Assembly: GCF_025994315.1 (NCBI RefSeq)
Contig: NZ_BAQE01000003.1
Direction: 5' to 3' (one strand)
Source: Swaminathania salitolerans
GTDB lineage: Bacteria > Pseudomonadota > Alphaproteobacteria > Acetobacterales > Acetobacteraceae
DNA: 64,000 nucleotides
Shown here: positions 32,950 through 42,365 of the stretch, piece after piece
Layout: every line of letters begins with the position of its first letter
Numbering within the stretch: position 1 is the first letter of the stretch
Notes under the pieces: generated by a model
The model's database searches: none
Told to the model about the DNA's origin: nothing
The model's input: the letters and a program-made list of their open reading frames with translations, nothing else
Position numbers and translations under genes: made by a program

Positions 32950-35544
32950 TTGACCGCAAAATCGAACGCAGGTTCCGCCAAGACCTCCCTCACGCGCAAG
33001 AAACGTTCCAACTCCAAGACGGAGCAGGCTGCTGCGGACTCAGAAGCGGGCACGACCGCGACTGAGGCGGCGGGGCCCGCAGACGCGGCGCCTCTCGAAA
33101 CCCCTCCCGTGAAAACGACCCGCGCCCGCACGCCGCGGGCCGGGCGGCCATCCACGGCGCGCGATGCTGCAGCAGATGCGCCTGCGGCGACGAAGGCGAC
33201 GGCAAAGGCCGCTGCCAAGCCCGCCCGTGCACGGCGCAAGGCCAGTGTCACGGCCGAATCCGCGCCTGACGAGACCGTCGGGGTCGAGTTCGAACAGGTC
33301 GCCACGGATTCCGTCGGGGAAACCCCGACTGCAAAGCGCAAACCCGGTCGCCCCCGCAAAACCGCGAAGGACGCAGGCGGCGCAGCCGATCCGGCGACGG
33401 ATTCCACTCCGGTGACGGGCCCGGTTGCGGCAGACGCATCCCTGCCCGGGGAAACCGGCGCGACGACATCTGCGGACGCCGCAGAAAAGACCGCTCGCAA
33501 ACCAGCCAGCGAGTCTGCCCGTCGGTCCGCGCGTCAGTCCGCTCCGGCAAAGACCGGAACGCGCGCGTCAGCCGCCACGAGGAAGTCGGGCAAGGCTGCG
33601 CCGGATATCGCCTCCGATGCCGCTGAGTCCGGCATGAAGCGCGAGACCGGCGACGAGTTGGCACCCTCCGGGCCCGGGAAAACGACACCGAAACCGGACA
33701 CAGCCCCCGCTCGCAAGCGCACTGCCAGAAAAGCCGCCGAGCCGTCCGATGCGACAGACATGCCCGCACAGGACGAAACGACCGCAGCCATTCCGGCAAA
33801 GCCGGCGAAACGCCGCGGACGCAAGTCCCAGGCCGACTCTCCGCTTCCCGCCAGGGATGAAACCGCAACAGCGGACGCGCCAGCGATGCCGGACACCGTG
33901 CCGACGCCGGTTCCGGTGACGGGGTCCGAAAACCCATCGCAGGAGCGCGCTGCCGAAGACAACGCATCCGAAGCGAAACCCGTATTCGCCGATCTGGGTC
34001 TCTCCGAGCCGATCATGCGCGCGATTGCGGAGATGGGATACGAGCATCCCACCCCGATCCAGGCGCGCGCCATCCCGGTGGTGCTCGAAAGACGGGACGT
34101 GCTGGGTGTTGCCCAGACCGGAACGGGCAAGACGGCATCCTTCACCCTGCCGATGCTCGAGCGCCTCGCGGGCTCGAGAGCGCGCGCACGGATGCCGCGC
34201 TCGCTCATTCTCGAGCCGACGCGCGAACTGGCATTGCAGGTTGCGGAAAATCTGGCGCTTTATGGCAAGCATCTGCGTCTGAACCACGCGCTGCTCATCG
34301 GCGGCGAGAGCATGGCGGATCAGCGAGCCGTTCTCAATCAGGGCGTCGATATCCTGATCGCGACCCCTGGTCGTCTGATGGATCTCTTCGACCGGGGCGG
34401 GCTGCTGCTCAACCAGACGGGAATCCTCGTCATCGACGAGGCCGATCGCATGCTCGATATGGGCTTCATACCCGATATCCAGCGTATCGTGTCCCTGTTG
34501 CCCTCGCAGCGTCAGACCCTGCTGTTCTCGGCGACCATGGCGCCGGAAATCCGGACCCTGGCCGATCAGTTCCTCCATCATCCGGAGGAAATCACGGTCT
34601 CGCGTCCGTCTTCGGTTGCGACCACCATCGAAGAGGCGCTTCTCGTGGTCGACGAGCACGACAAGCGTCGCGTGCTGCGAAAGCTCCTGAGGCGCGAGAG
34701 CGTCCAGAACGCCATCGTCTTCTGCAATCGCAAGCGCGACGTCGATGTCCTGTACAAATCCCTGCACAAGCATGGATTCGCGGTGGGTCACCTTCATGGC
34801 GATCTGGCCCAGTCCCTGCGGTTCAAGACGCTCGAACGGTTCAAGGCCGGTGAGATCCAGATCCTCGTCTGTTCGGATGTCGCGGCGCGCGGGATCGACA
34901 TCGGGGGGCTCTCGCATGTCTTCAATTTCGATCTGCCCTTCAATGCGGAGGATTATATCCACCGTATCGGTCGGACGGGACGTGCGGGAAAGACCGGCCA
35001 TGCCTTCAGCCTCGCCTCGCCCCGTCAGCAGCTCCTCGCTGAGGGGATCGAGAAGCTGAAACACGCGCCCATTCCCCTGGCGGAGATCGAGGGAATCGAA
35101 ACCCTCCCCTGGGCCGATCCGGAGGACAGGAACGCGTCCGCGGATCGTCGTCCCAAGGCGCGGGAGCGCGACAGGGATCAGGATCGCGATCGGGATCGGC
35201 GGAAGGATCGCGGCGGTCGTGGCAATCGCCGTTCCGACCGGAGCCGGGAGGCCGACCGGAGCAGAGAGACGGACCGGGACCACGAGGCCGAGCGGGCGAT
35301 CGAACGTCCCGAAGATGCCCCCGCGCCCACGCGCGAGGAGCGGGCACCCCGCCACGCCTCGCGTGCCGCAAAGCCCGAGCCTCATTCGATCAGCCCGGCG
35401 GCCCCTTTCGATCATGACACGCCGAGAACGGGTTTCGGTCACGACACGCCAGCCTTCATGCTGCTCCCACGCAGGAACAGGAAGGCCGAACATGCGGAGC
35501 AGGACGAGCATACAGGCCCGATCCAGCATCGCGGCACCGTCTGA
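32950..35544 (+). CDS. DEAD-box RNA helicase with long basic AT-hook N-terminal extension
   Basis: ATP-dependent RNA helicase of 864 residues. The core (about 345-735) is complete: Q motif (FADLGLSEPIMRAIAEMGYEHPTPIQ-type), AQTGTGKT, PTRELALQ, TPGRLMD, VIDEADRML, SAT and HRIGRTGRAG. It is preceded by a 340-residue low-complexity region rich in Ala, Lys, Thr and Pro, with a canonical AT-hook (KPGRPRK, residues 131-137) and similar RAGRP and RRGRK patches. The tail is Arg/Asp-rich (RDRDQDRDRDRR). The start is an in-frame TTG with GAGAG upstream, because no ATG occurs before residue 225. Related helicases act in ribosome assembly or mRNA decay. It is followed 6 nt later by the RlmD-type methyltransferase, so rRNA maturation is a fair guess. 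Confidence 0.88.
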   Translation: MTAKSNAGSAKTSLTRKKRSNSKTEQAAADSEAGTTATEAAGPADAAPLETPPVKTTRARTPRAGRPSTARDAAADAPAATKATAKAAAKPARARRKASVTAESAPDETVGVEFEQVATDSVGETPTAKRKPGRPRKTAKDAGGAADPATDSTPVTGPVAADASLPGETGATTSADAAEKTARKPASESARRSARQSAPAKTGTRASAATRKSGKAAPDIASDAAESGMKRETGDELAPSGPGKTTPKPDTAPARKRTARKAAEPSDATDMPAQDETTAAIPAKPAKRRGRKSQADSPLPARDETATADAPAMPDTVPTPVPVTGSENPSQERAAEDNASEAKPVFADLGLSEPIMRAIAEMGYEHPTPIQARAIPVVLERRDVLGVAQTGTGKTASFTLPMLERLAGSRARARMPRSLILEPTRELALQVAENLALYGKHLRLNHALLIGGESMADQRAVLNQGVDILIATPGRLMDLFDRGGLLLNQTGILVIDEADRMLDMGFIPDIQRIVSLLPSQRQTLLFSATMAPEIRTLADQFLHHPEEITVSRPSSVATTIEEALLVVDEHDKRRVLRKLLRRESVQNAIVFCNRKRDVDVLYKSLHKHGFAVGHLHGDLAQSLRFKTLERFKAGEIQILVCSDVAARGIDIGGLSHVFNFDLPFNAEDYIHRIGRTGRAGKTGHAFSLASPRQQLLAEGIEKLKHAPIPLAEIEGIETLPWADPEDRNASADRRPKARERDRDQDRDRDRRKDRGGRGNRRSDRSREADRSRETDRDHEAERAIERPEDAPAPTREERAPRHASRAAKPEPHSISPAAPFDHDTPRTGFGHDTPAFMLLPRRNRKAEHAEQDEHTGPIQHRGTV

Positions 35545-35550
35545 TCTTCC

Positions 35551-36837
35551 ATGCCCTCATGTCAGGAAGCCACCGTTCTCGGATACGGGACGGATGGCGA
35601 CGGGCTTGTCTCACTCGGTGACAAGCCCGCTTTCATCCCCTTCGCGGTTCCGGGAGATCGTCTCGAGCTTCTGGTCGGCGACGATCGTCATGTCGAACTC
35701 CGCGCCCTTCTTGCCCCGTCTCCCGACCGGGTAGAGTCGCCTTGTGCGCTTTTCGGGGCCTGCGGCGGTTGTGCCATGCAGTCTTCCGCACGCCCCGCAT
35801 TGCTCGACTGGAAGCGTGGACGGGTCGTATCGGCGCTGGAAAAGGCCGGATTCGCCGCCCTTCCGTCAGCCGATACGTTTCAGGTCGCGCCGGAGACGCG
35901 CCGACGGATCGATCTGGCGTTCCGCCGCCTTCCGGGCCGGATCGAACTCGGACTGCACCGACGCCACGGAGACGTGGTGGACATGACCGAGTGTCATGTG
36001 ATCGAACCCGCTCTCTTCGGACTGCTTGCGCCCCTGCGGGAGGTACTCGCAACCCTTGGCGTCGTGACGGGTACCGGCGATCTGCAGATCAATCTGTACG
36101 ATTCGGGACCGGATCTTCTCCTTTCGACCGATGCAGCTCTGGCACCGACGGATCGGGTCAAGCTCGCGGCTTTCGGTCGGTCCCATGCGATACCGCGCAT
36201 GTCCTGGCGCTCGAAGCGACGTCCTCTGGATGGCTGGGAAGTCATCGCGCAGCAGCAGCCGGTCTTTCATGTTTTCGGCGATGTCCGCCTTACCCCCCCG
36301 CCGGGCGGCTTTCTTCAGGCAACGCGACAGAGTGAAAAGGCGATTGCCGATGCCGTACTCGGTGCGCTTCCGTCCCTGAACCGGCGCGATCCTGTCTTCG
36401 AACTCTATGCGGGACTGGGCACGCTCACCGTGCCGATCTCGACGAAAGCAAGGGTTCTCGCTTTCGAGGGGCACCATGATGCGATCGCCGCCTTGCGCTC
36501 CGGAGCGAAGGGGCAAAGGATCGAGGCCATTCACCGTGACCTTACCCGCCAGCCGCTCATCGCGAAGGAACTCGAAAAGGCCCGCGTGATCGTTCTCGAT
36601 CCGCCGCATGGCGGCGCCATGACACAGATGCCTCATATCGCCCGCTCAGGCGTCGAGGACATCATCTATGTAAGCTGCAATCCGCAGGCATTGCAGAAGG
36701 ACGCGTCCCTGCTGCGTCAGGCAGGATACGAGATCCTCTCTCTGACGGTCGTCGACCAGTTCCTCTGGTCTACCGAAGTCGAATCGGTCGTCGCCTTCAC
36801 CAGAAGCCGGAAAAGACTTTCACGTCGTCAGACGTGA
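35551..36837 (+). CDS. 23S rRNA (uracil-C5)-methyltransferase, RlmD/RumA family
   Basis: SAM-dependent RNA m5U methyltransferase with an iron-sulfur cluster, 428 residues. Cluster ligands are C65, C71, C74 (CALFGACGGC) and a fourth Cys in MTECHV. The SAM-binding motif is VFELYAGLGTLTVP, and the catalytic nucleophile lies in YVSCNPQAL. It is the second gene of the helicase operon (6-nt gap). Whether it modifies U1939 (RlmD) or another site cannot be told. Its end overlaps sufA by 10 nt in convergent orientation. The cluster dependence makes its position next to the suf operon interesting but possibly accidental. Confidence 0.88.
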   Translation: MPSCQEATVLGYGTDGDGLVSLGDKPAFIPFAVPGDRLELLVGDDRHVELRALLAPSPDRVESPCALFGACGGCAMQSSARPALLDWKRGRVVSALEKAGFAALPSADTFQVAPETRRRIDLAFRRLPGRIELGLHRRHGDVVDMTECHVIEPALFGLLAPLREVLATLGVVTGTGDLQINLYDSGPDLLLSTDAALAPTDRVKLAAFGRSHAIPRMSWRSKRRPLDGWEVIAQQQPVFHVFGDVRLTPPPGGFLQATRQSEKAIADAVLGALPSLNRRDPVFELYAGLGTLTVPISTKARVLAFEGHHDAIAALRSGAKGQRIEAIHRDLTRQPLIAKELEKARVIVLDPPHGGAMTQMPHIARSGVEDIIYVSCNPQALQKDASLLRQAGYEILSLTVVDQFLWSTEVESVVAFTRSRKRLSRRQT

Positions 36838-37238
36838 AAGCTCTCCCCGCATCCACAACGACCCTTCTCATTCGGATTGCTGAAGGTAAATCCGGATTCG
36901 AGATCCTTCACTTCGTAATCCATGACCGAGCCGATCAGGAAAAGCGTGGCCTTCCGGTCGATCAGCAGCTCGAGCCCGTGATCGACGACGCGCTCGTCTC
37001 CCGCCGATGGGGCAGTGACGAAGCTCATGTCATAAGCCATGCCAGAGCAGCCCTTGGTGTTGACGCCGATACGCAGGGTCTGCCCCTTGTTGGCGCCTTC
37101 GTAGAGCTGGCGCAGCCGGGTCGCTGCACGATCCGTCATCTGCATCAGGGGCGGGAGCGCCCGGGGCGCCGCCTTCTCCTGCAAAGGGGCGCTATCCGCC
37201 GCCATGGGGTTTTCCTTCCCGATTTCTGTCTGGCTCAT
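36828..37238 (-). CDS. sufA: HesB/IscA-type iron-sulfur assembly protein
   Basis: A-type Fe-S carrier of 136 residues, which receives clusters from SufBCD and passes them on. The three conserved cysteines occur in TKGCSGMAY and the C-terminal GRCGCGESF. It is the last gene of the suf operon, 13 nt after sufT. The start at 37238 follows GGGAGG; the N-terminal 35 residues are unconserved and Ala/Pro-rich. It could equally be named erpA or iscA on sequence alone. Confidence 0.92.
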   Translation of the reverse strand: MSQTEIGKENPMAADSAPLQEKAAPRALPPLMQMTDRAATRLRQLYEGANKGQTLRIGVNTKGCSGMAYDMSFVTAPSAGDERVVDHGLELLIDRKATLFLIGSVMDYEVKDLESGFTFSNPNEKGRCGCGESFHV

Positions 37239-37251
37239 GGGGACCTCCCGT

Positions 37252-37632
37252 TCAGAACATGTTGAGGGCGAGACGCGCATCGTCACTCATGCGGCTCATA
37301 TCCCAGGGCGGATCCCAGACGATCTCGACCGTGGCCGCGCTCACACCGGGGAGCGCGGCGACAGCCGCCCTCACCTGCTCGGGCAGCTCCTGTGCGCTCG
37401 GACAGTTCGGAGCCGTGAGAGTCATCTCGATATCGACCCGGCCATCGTCATGCAGGTCGATCGCATAGATCAGGCCGAGCTCGTATATGTTGACCGGGAT
37501 TTCCGGGTCGTACACGGTCGCGATCGCCGAGATCACACTGTCCTCATCGACGTGACCGGGTGCGACCCGGGGGGCGTCCGCCTCGGACGATGCGCCGAGC
37601 GGCCGGGTCAGGATATGACCTTCTTCAGACAT
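37252..37632 (-). CDS. sufT: SufT / DUF59 (MIP18-like) Fe-S maturation factor
   Basis: Small cytosolic protein of 126 residues that helps mature Fe-S proteins. It carries the DUF59 signatures YDPEIPVNIYELGLIY and LTAPNCPSAQELPEQV, including the conserved cysteine, and the WDPPWDMSRMSDDARLALNM ending. It lies between sufS and sufA with 14- and 13-nt gaps. The start at 37632 follows AGGGAG. Confidence 0.92.
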   Translation of the reverse strand: MSEEGHILTRPLGASSEADAPRVAPGHVDEDSVISAIATVYDPEIPVNIYELGLIYAIDLHDDGRVDIEMTLTAPNCPSAQELPEQVRAAVAALPGVSAATVEIVWDPPWDMSRMSDDARLALNMF

Positions 37633-37646
37633 GTTCGATCTCCCTG

Positions 37647-38885
37647 TCAGACCAGCATCCGACGCGCCCTTCGGACGCCTGCCACGAGTGCATCGATATC
37701 GCCCGTCGTCGTATAGACGCCAAAGCTCGCCCGTGCCGTTGCCGTAAGCCCCAGCCGCCGCAGGAGCGGCTCGGCACAATGCTGCCCGGCCCGGATGGCG
37801 ATACCCTGCCGATCGAGCAGCACTGCCAGATCATGTGGGTGCGCACCCTCGACCAGAAAAGAGAGCACGCCTCCCTGTTCGCGCGGCGCACCGATCAGGG
37901 ATACGCCATCCTCCCCACCCAGATGATGCCGTGCATAGGAGACGAGTTCCGCCTCGTGCTCGGCAATGGCGGTCGCGCCGAGCGACTCCATGAACGCGAG
38001 CGCGGCACCGAGTCCGACGACTTCGACGATGGGCGGCGTACCGGCTTCGAATTTATGGGGAATATCCGCCCAGCTGGCATGCTCGAAGCTGACGCTGCGG
38101 ATCATCTCCCCTCCCCCCAGGAAAGGCGGCATCGCCTCCAGGAGCGAGGCCCGTGCCCAGAGCAGGCCAATTCCCGTGGGGCCATAGAGCTTGTGACCGG
38201 TGCAGACGAAGAAGTCCGCATCCAGATCCTGCACGTCGATCCGGCGATGCACGGCCGATTGCGATCCGTCGAACAGGATCTTCGCCCCGTAACGATGCGC
38301 AAGCCGGGCAAGATCCTTTGCCGGTGTGAGCGTTCCCAGAACGTTGGACATATGGGTGATCGCGACCAGACCGACGCGACCATCTGCCAGAAGCGCCTCA
38401 TAGGCCTCGGGGTCGATATCCCCATTTCCGTCTATGGGCGCGATGCGCAGCTCGAGCCCTGCACGGTCGCGCAGCATCTGCCAGGGCACGAGATTGGAAT
38501 GATGCTCCAGCTCCGAGATCAGGATCGCCTGACCGGGCCGGAGCAGCGCCCCGTAGGAATGGGCAACGAGATTGATCGCCTCGGTACTGTTGCGCGTGAA
38601 GACGATCTCGCGGCGATCCGGCGCATTCAGAAACGCCGCGCAGCGTGTCCGGACGGATTCATAGGCCTCTGTGGTCCGCTCGCTCATCCAGTGGAGCCCG
38701 CGATGGATATTCGCATATTGCGAACGCATCGTGTGGCTCATGGCATCGATCACGCAATCGGGCTTCTGGGCCGAGGCGGCCGAATCGAGGAAGACGAGAT
38801 CCCGCCCGTAGACCTGCTCGCGCAGGATGGGGAACTGCGACCGGATCGCTTCGAAGCAGGCGCGCGCGTCGTGTGACGACGTCAT
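37647..38885 (-). CDS. sufS: cysteine desulfurase SufS
   Basis: PLP enzyme that takes sulfur from cysteine for cluster assembly, 412 residues, class V aminotransferase fold. The PLP lysine is in CTGHKLYGPTG, and the persulfide cysteine in RAGQHCAEPLL, both typical of type II desulfurases. Its ATG overlaps the sufD stop by 4 nt (ATGA). No sufE or sufU sulfur acceptor is present in this operon, so one must be encoded elsewhere. Confidence 0.95.
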   Translation of the reverse strand: MTSSHDARACFEAIRSQFPILREQVYGRDLVFLDSAASAQKPDCVIDAMSHTMRSQYANIHRGLHWMSERTTEAYESVRTRCAAFLNAPDRREIVFTRNSTEAINLVAHSYGALLRPGQAILISELEHHSNLVPWQMLRDRAGLELRIAPIDGNGDIDPEAYEALLADGRVGLVAITHMSNVLGTLTPAKDLARLAHRYGAKILFDGSQSAVHRRIDVQDLDADFFVCTGHKLYGPTGIGLLWARASLLEAMPPFLGGGEMIRSVSFEHASWADIPHKFEAGTPPIVEVVGLGAALAFMESLGATAIAEHEAELVSYARHHLGGEDGVSLIGAPREQGGVLSFLVEGAHPHDLAVLLDRQGIAIRAGQHCAEPLLRRLGLTATARASFGVYTTTGDIDALVAGVRRARRMLV

Positions 38886-40096
38886 TCCGGGTCCCTCTTC
38901 TGCCACCAGGTTTCGACGCGCCTGTCCAGCAGGGCACTTGCCGTCTCGTCCTGAACCAGAGAAAGCGCATCGAGCAGGAACGCGCGCACGAGCATGGCAC
39001 GCGCCTCGTCATGAGGGATGCCGCGCGCCCTGAGATAGAAAAGCTGCTCGTCATCCAGCGCACCGACCGTCGCGCCGTGGCTGCATTTCACGTCGTCCGC
39101 ATAGATCTCGAGCTCGGGTTTGCTGTCGATCTGCGCCCGCTCCGAAAGAAGAAGCGCCTGGTTCATCTGATACCCGTCGGTCTTCTGGGCGATACGATCG
39201 ACGTGGATCTTTCCCTGAAAGACGCCATGCCCGCCCTCCATGATCACGTTCTTGACCGTCTGGCGGGAGATGCAATCGGGCGCGGCATGTCTGATGACCG
39301 ATGTCAGATCGGCGTGACGGTTTCCTGCGAGAAGCTGCGCCGCATTCACATGCACGGCAGCGTTGCTGCCGCCGAGATGAGCGAGAACCTCATGACGCGA
39401 CAGGCGCGCGCCAAGCGTCAGGGTAAAGCTGTCGTACAGCCCGCGGGACGATACATCGGCATTCACGAAGGCCAGATTGACCGCGTCCTGACTGTCCTGC
39501 TGAACGCGCAGATGCGTAAGCCGGGCGCCCTCGGCCACCCGAACGCCCAGCACAGGATTGGCGAGATACGGCCCCTCGCCCGACTGGATGTCGAGCAGGG
39601 TCAGACGCGCATCCGCCTCGAGCGTGACCTGATGGGCGAGATGGGTCGAAACGGGTGCGTCGCCGGTCACGAGCGCCACCAGAGCGATCTGGCCGGCGTC
39701 TGCCCCGGCAGAGACATGAAGACCGAGCCCGGGCTGGGCCAACGCCGTGTTGAGAACGCTGATCGGTCGATCTGCCACGAGCGGCGCATCGGCCGCAACG
39801 AGGCGCACGCCCTCCGGCAGACTCGTCAGCTCCGGTACCAGCGCCCCGTTCACGAACACGACGCGATGGCTTGCGTCTGCCTCTGGCGCAAGCCGGGCCA
39901 GAAGCGCGCGCGCCTCGTCCGGCGCGACCGGCGCGGGCGCTGCGAAACCGGTCGTTTCGAGCGCGCGCAGCGGTGTATAACGCCACGCCTCGAGACGACG
40001 GCCCGGAAGGCCCTGTTGTTCGAGAAGCGTGCGGGCCTGCCCCTCATGGGCGCGCGCCATGAAGGATCCGAGTGCGGAGATCTCCGCCCCGCTCAT
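38882..40096 (-). CDS. sufD: Fe-S cluster assembly protein SufD
   Basis: Scaffold partner of SufB in the SufBC2D complex, 404 residues, with the beta-helical core. The C-terminal signature with CSHGATVGALDDEQLFYLRARG is present in part (KCSHGATVGALDDEQLFYL), including the conserved His. It overlaps sufC by 4 nt at its start and sufS by 4 nt at its end, so the operon is translationally coupled. Confidence 0.94.
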   Translation of the reverse strand: MSGAEISALGSFMARAHEGQARTLLEQQGLPGRRLEAWRYTPLRALETTGFAAPAPVAPDEARALLARLAPEADASHRVVFVNGALVPELTSLPEGVRLVAADAPLVADRPISVLNTALAQPGLGLHVSAGADAGQIALVALVTGDAPVSTHLAHQVTLEADARLTLLDIQSGEGPYLANPVLGVRVAEGARLTHLRVQQDSQDAVNLAFVNADVSSRGLYDSFTLTLGARLSRHEVLAHLGGSNAAVHVNAAQLLAGNRHADLTSVIRHAAPDCISRQTVKNVIMEGGHGVFQGKIHVDRIAQKTDGYQMNQALLLSERAQIDSKPELEIYADDVKCSHGATVGALDDEQLFYLRARGIPHDEARAMLVRAFLLDALSLVQDETASALLDRRVETWWQKRDPE

Positions 40097-40863
40097 GCCA
40101 CCGCCTCGAGATATTGCTGATAGCCCTGGGCCTCCAGCGCGAGCGCCACTTCGGCACCCCCGCTATGGATGATCTGCCCCTTGGCCATCACATGCACCCG
40201 GTCCGGCTGGATATAATCCAGAAGACGCTGGTGATGGGTGATGATGAGCGCCGAGAAATCCGGACCGCGCAGGCTGTTGACGCCCTCTGCAACGATACGC
40301 AGTGCGTCGATATCGAGGCCGCTATCGGTTTCGTCGAGGATCGCGAATCTGGGACGCAGCATCCGCATCTGAAGCACCTCGTTGCGCTTCTTCTCGCCTC
40401 CGGAGAACCCGACATTGACATTGCGCTTGAGCATCTCGTCGGACATGTGCAGGTGCTTCGTCTCGGCCCGCACGGCCTTCAGGAAACCGACCGCGTCCAG
40501 CTCCGGCTCCTCGCGCGCGCGCCGCACCGCATTGACGGCCGTGCGGAGGAAATTCGCGTTATTGACCCCGGGCAGTTCGACCGGCGCCTGAAAGGCGAGA
40601 AACACGCCGAGAGCGGCGCGCTCCTCAGGCTCGAGCGCCAGAAGATCCGCGCCATCGAACGTGGCGCTTCCACCCGTCACCTCGTAATCGTCGCGGCCTG
40701 CGAGCACATAGGACAGGGTGGATTTGCCCGATCCGTTAGGCCCCATGATGGCATGGATCTCGCCTTTGGGAATATCCAGATCCAGTCCGCGCAGGATCTC
40801 TTTCGGGGTTCCGTTATCGTCGATCTGCGCACAGAGACCGGAAATTTTCAGAAAATCGTTCAT
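40093..40863 (-). CDS. sufC: Fe-S cluster assembly ATPase SufC
   Basis: ABC-type ATPase of the SufBCD scaffold, 256 residues. Walker A is MGPNGSGKST, the signature VGFSGGEKKRNEVLQ and the Walker B/D-loop LDETDSGLDIDAL with the SufC-specific wording. The start at 40863 lies 13 nt after the sufB stop; the longer ORF to 40896 would overlap sufB. Confidence 0.96.
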   Translation of the reverse strand: MNDFLKISGLCAQIDDNGTPKEILRGLDLDIPKGEIHAIMGPNGSGKSTLSYVLAGRDDYEVTGGSATFDGADLLALEPEERAALGVFLAFQAPVELPGVNNANFLRTAVNAVRRAREEPELDAVGFLKAVRAETKHLHMSDEMLKRNVNVGFSGGEKKRNEVLQMRMLRPRFAILDETDSGLDIDALRIVAEGVNSLRGPDFSALIITHHQRLLDYIQPDRVHVMAKGQIIHSGGAEVALALEAQGYQQYLEAVA

Positions 40864-40876
40864 GATGCGGCCTTTG

Positions 40877-42364
40877 TTACCCGACGCTACCTTCAAGACT
40901 GAGCTGCAGAAGCTTCTGCGCCTCTACTGCGAACTCCATGGGAAGTTCCTTGAGAACATCCTTGCAGAATCCGTTGACGATGAGACCCACGGCATCCTCC
41001 TCCGAAAGCCCGCGTGACCGGCAATAGAAAAGCTGGTCTTCCGAGATCTTGGAGGTGGTCGCCTCATGCTCCACGCGCGCCGTCATGTTCCTGTTCTCGA
41101 TATAGGGAACGGTATGAGCGCCGCACTGATCGCCGATCAGGAGACTGTCGCATTGCGTGAAGTTTCGCGCGCCGCTTGCCTTGGGCGTCATGCGAACCAG
41201 CCCGCGATAGGTGCTGTCCGAACGGCCCGCAGAGATGGTCTTCGCGATGATCGTCGAGCGGGTATTCGGCGCGAGATGGATCATCTTCGTCCCGGTATCG
41301 GCCTGCTGGCGGTTGTTGGTGACCGCGACCGAATAGAACTCGCCGACCGATCCCTCGCCTGCGAGAATGCAGGACGGGTATTTCCAGGTGATGGCCGATC
41401 CCGTCTCGACCTGCGTCCAGGAAATCTTCGCGTTGCGACCGCGGCAGGCACCGCGCTTGGTCACGAAATTGTAGATGCCGCCCTGACCGTTCTCGTCGCC
41501 CGGATACCAGTTCTGGACCGTGGAGTACTTGATCCGCGCATCGTTCATGGCGACCAGCTCGACCACGGCTGCATGGAGCTGGTTCTCGTCGCGCATGGGG
41601 GCCGTGCATCCCTCGAGATACGAAACGGTTGCCCGGTCCTCGCAGATGATGAGCGTGCGCTCGAACTGCCCCGTATTGCGGGCATTGATGCGGAAATAGG
41701 TTGACAGCTCCATGGGACAGCTAACGCCCTCGGGCACATAGACGAAAGAGCCGTCCGTGAAGACGGCTGAGTTCAGGGCCGCGAAGAAATTGTCGCTGAC
41801 CGGCACGACCGAGCCGAGATGACGCTTCACCAGCTCCGGATGCTCGCGAATGGCATCGGAAATCGGGCAGAAGATCACCCCCGCCTCTTCGAGCGTCTTG
41901 CGGAACGTCGTCACGACAGAGACGCTGTCGAACACCGCATCGACCGCAACAGGCAACCGGTCGCCGGTCTCGGCTCCCTCGACTCCGGCAAGCAAGGCCT
42001 GCTCATGAAGCGGAATGCCCAGTTTCTCATAGGTCCGCAGCAATTCCGGGTCGACTTCCTCGAGCGATTTCGGGCCGGGCTTCTTTTTCGGCTCTGCGAA
42101 ATAGAACGCGTCCTGATAGTCGATCGCCGGATAATGCGGCTTCTGCCAGCTCGGCTCCTCCATCGCCTGCCAGGCGCGGAAAGCCTGCAGCCGCCAGTCG
42201 AGCATCCAGTCCGGCTCCTGCTTGCGCGCCGAGATGAAGCGGATCGTCTCCTCGCTCAGCCCCTTGGGCGCGAACTCCATCTCGATATCAGTTTCGAACC
42301 CCCATTTATAGGTCGATTGACCCAGGGTTTCGACGGCTTCGCGTGTTTCCGTTACGGCTGGCAT
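40877..42364 (-). CDS. sufB: Fe-S cluster assembly protein SufB
   Basis: Scaffold on which the cluster is built, 495 residues. Conserved segments include YVPEGVSCPMELSTYFRIN, SYLEGCTAPMRDENQLHAAV, and the C-terminal FYCRSRGLSEEDAVGLIVNG. It is the first structural gene of the operon, starting 1 nt after the Rrf2 regulator stop. Confidence 0.96.
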   Translation of the reverse strand: MPAVTETREAVETLGQSTYKWGFETDIEMEFAPKGLSEETIRFISARKQEPDWMLDWRLQAFRAWQAMEEPSWQKPHYPAIDYQDAFYFAEPKKKPGPKSLEEVDPELLRTYEKLGIPLHEQALLAGVEGAETGDRLPVAVDAVFDSVSVVTTFRKTLEEAGVIFCPISDAIREHPELVKRHLGSVVPVSDNFFAALNSAVFTDGSFVYVPEGVSCPMELSTYFRINARNTGQFERTLIICEDRATVSYLEGCTAPMRDENQLHAAVVELVAMNDARIKYSTVQNWYPGDENGQGGIYNFVTKRGACRGRNAKISWTQVETGSAITWKYPSCILAGEGSVGEFYSVAVTNNRQQADTGTKMIHLAPNTRSTIIAKTISAGRSDSTYRGLVRMTPKASGARNFTQCDSLLIGDQCGAHTVPYIENRNMTARVEHEATTSKISEDQLFYCRSRGLSEEDAVGLIVNGFCKDVLKELPMEFAVEAQKLLQLSLEGSVG

Positions 42365-42365
42365 G

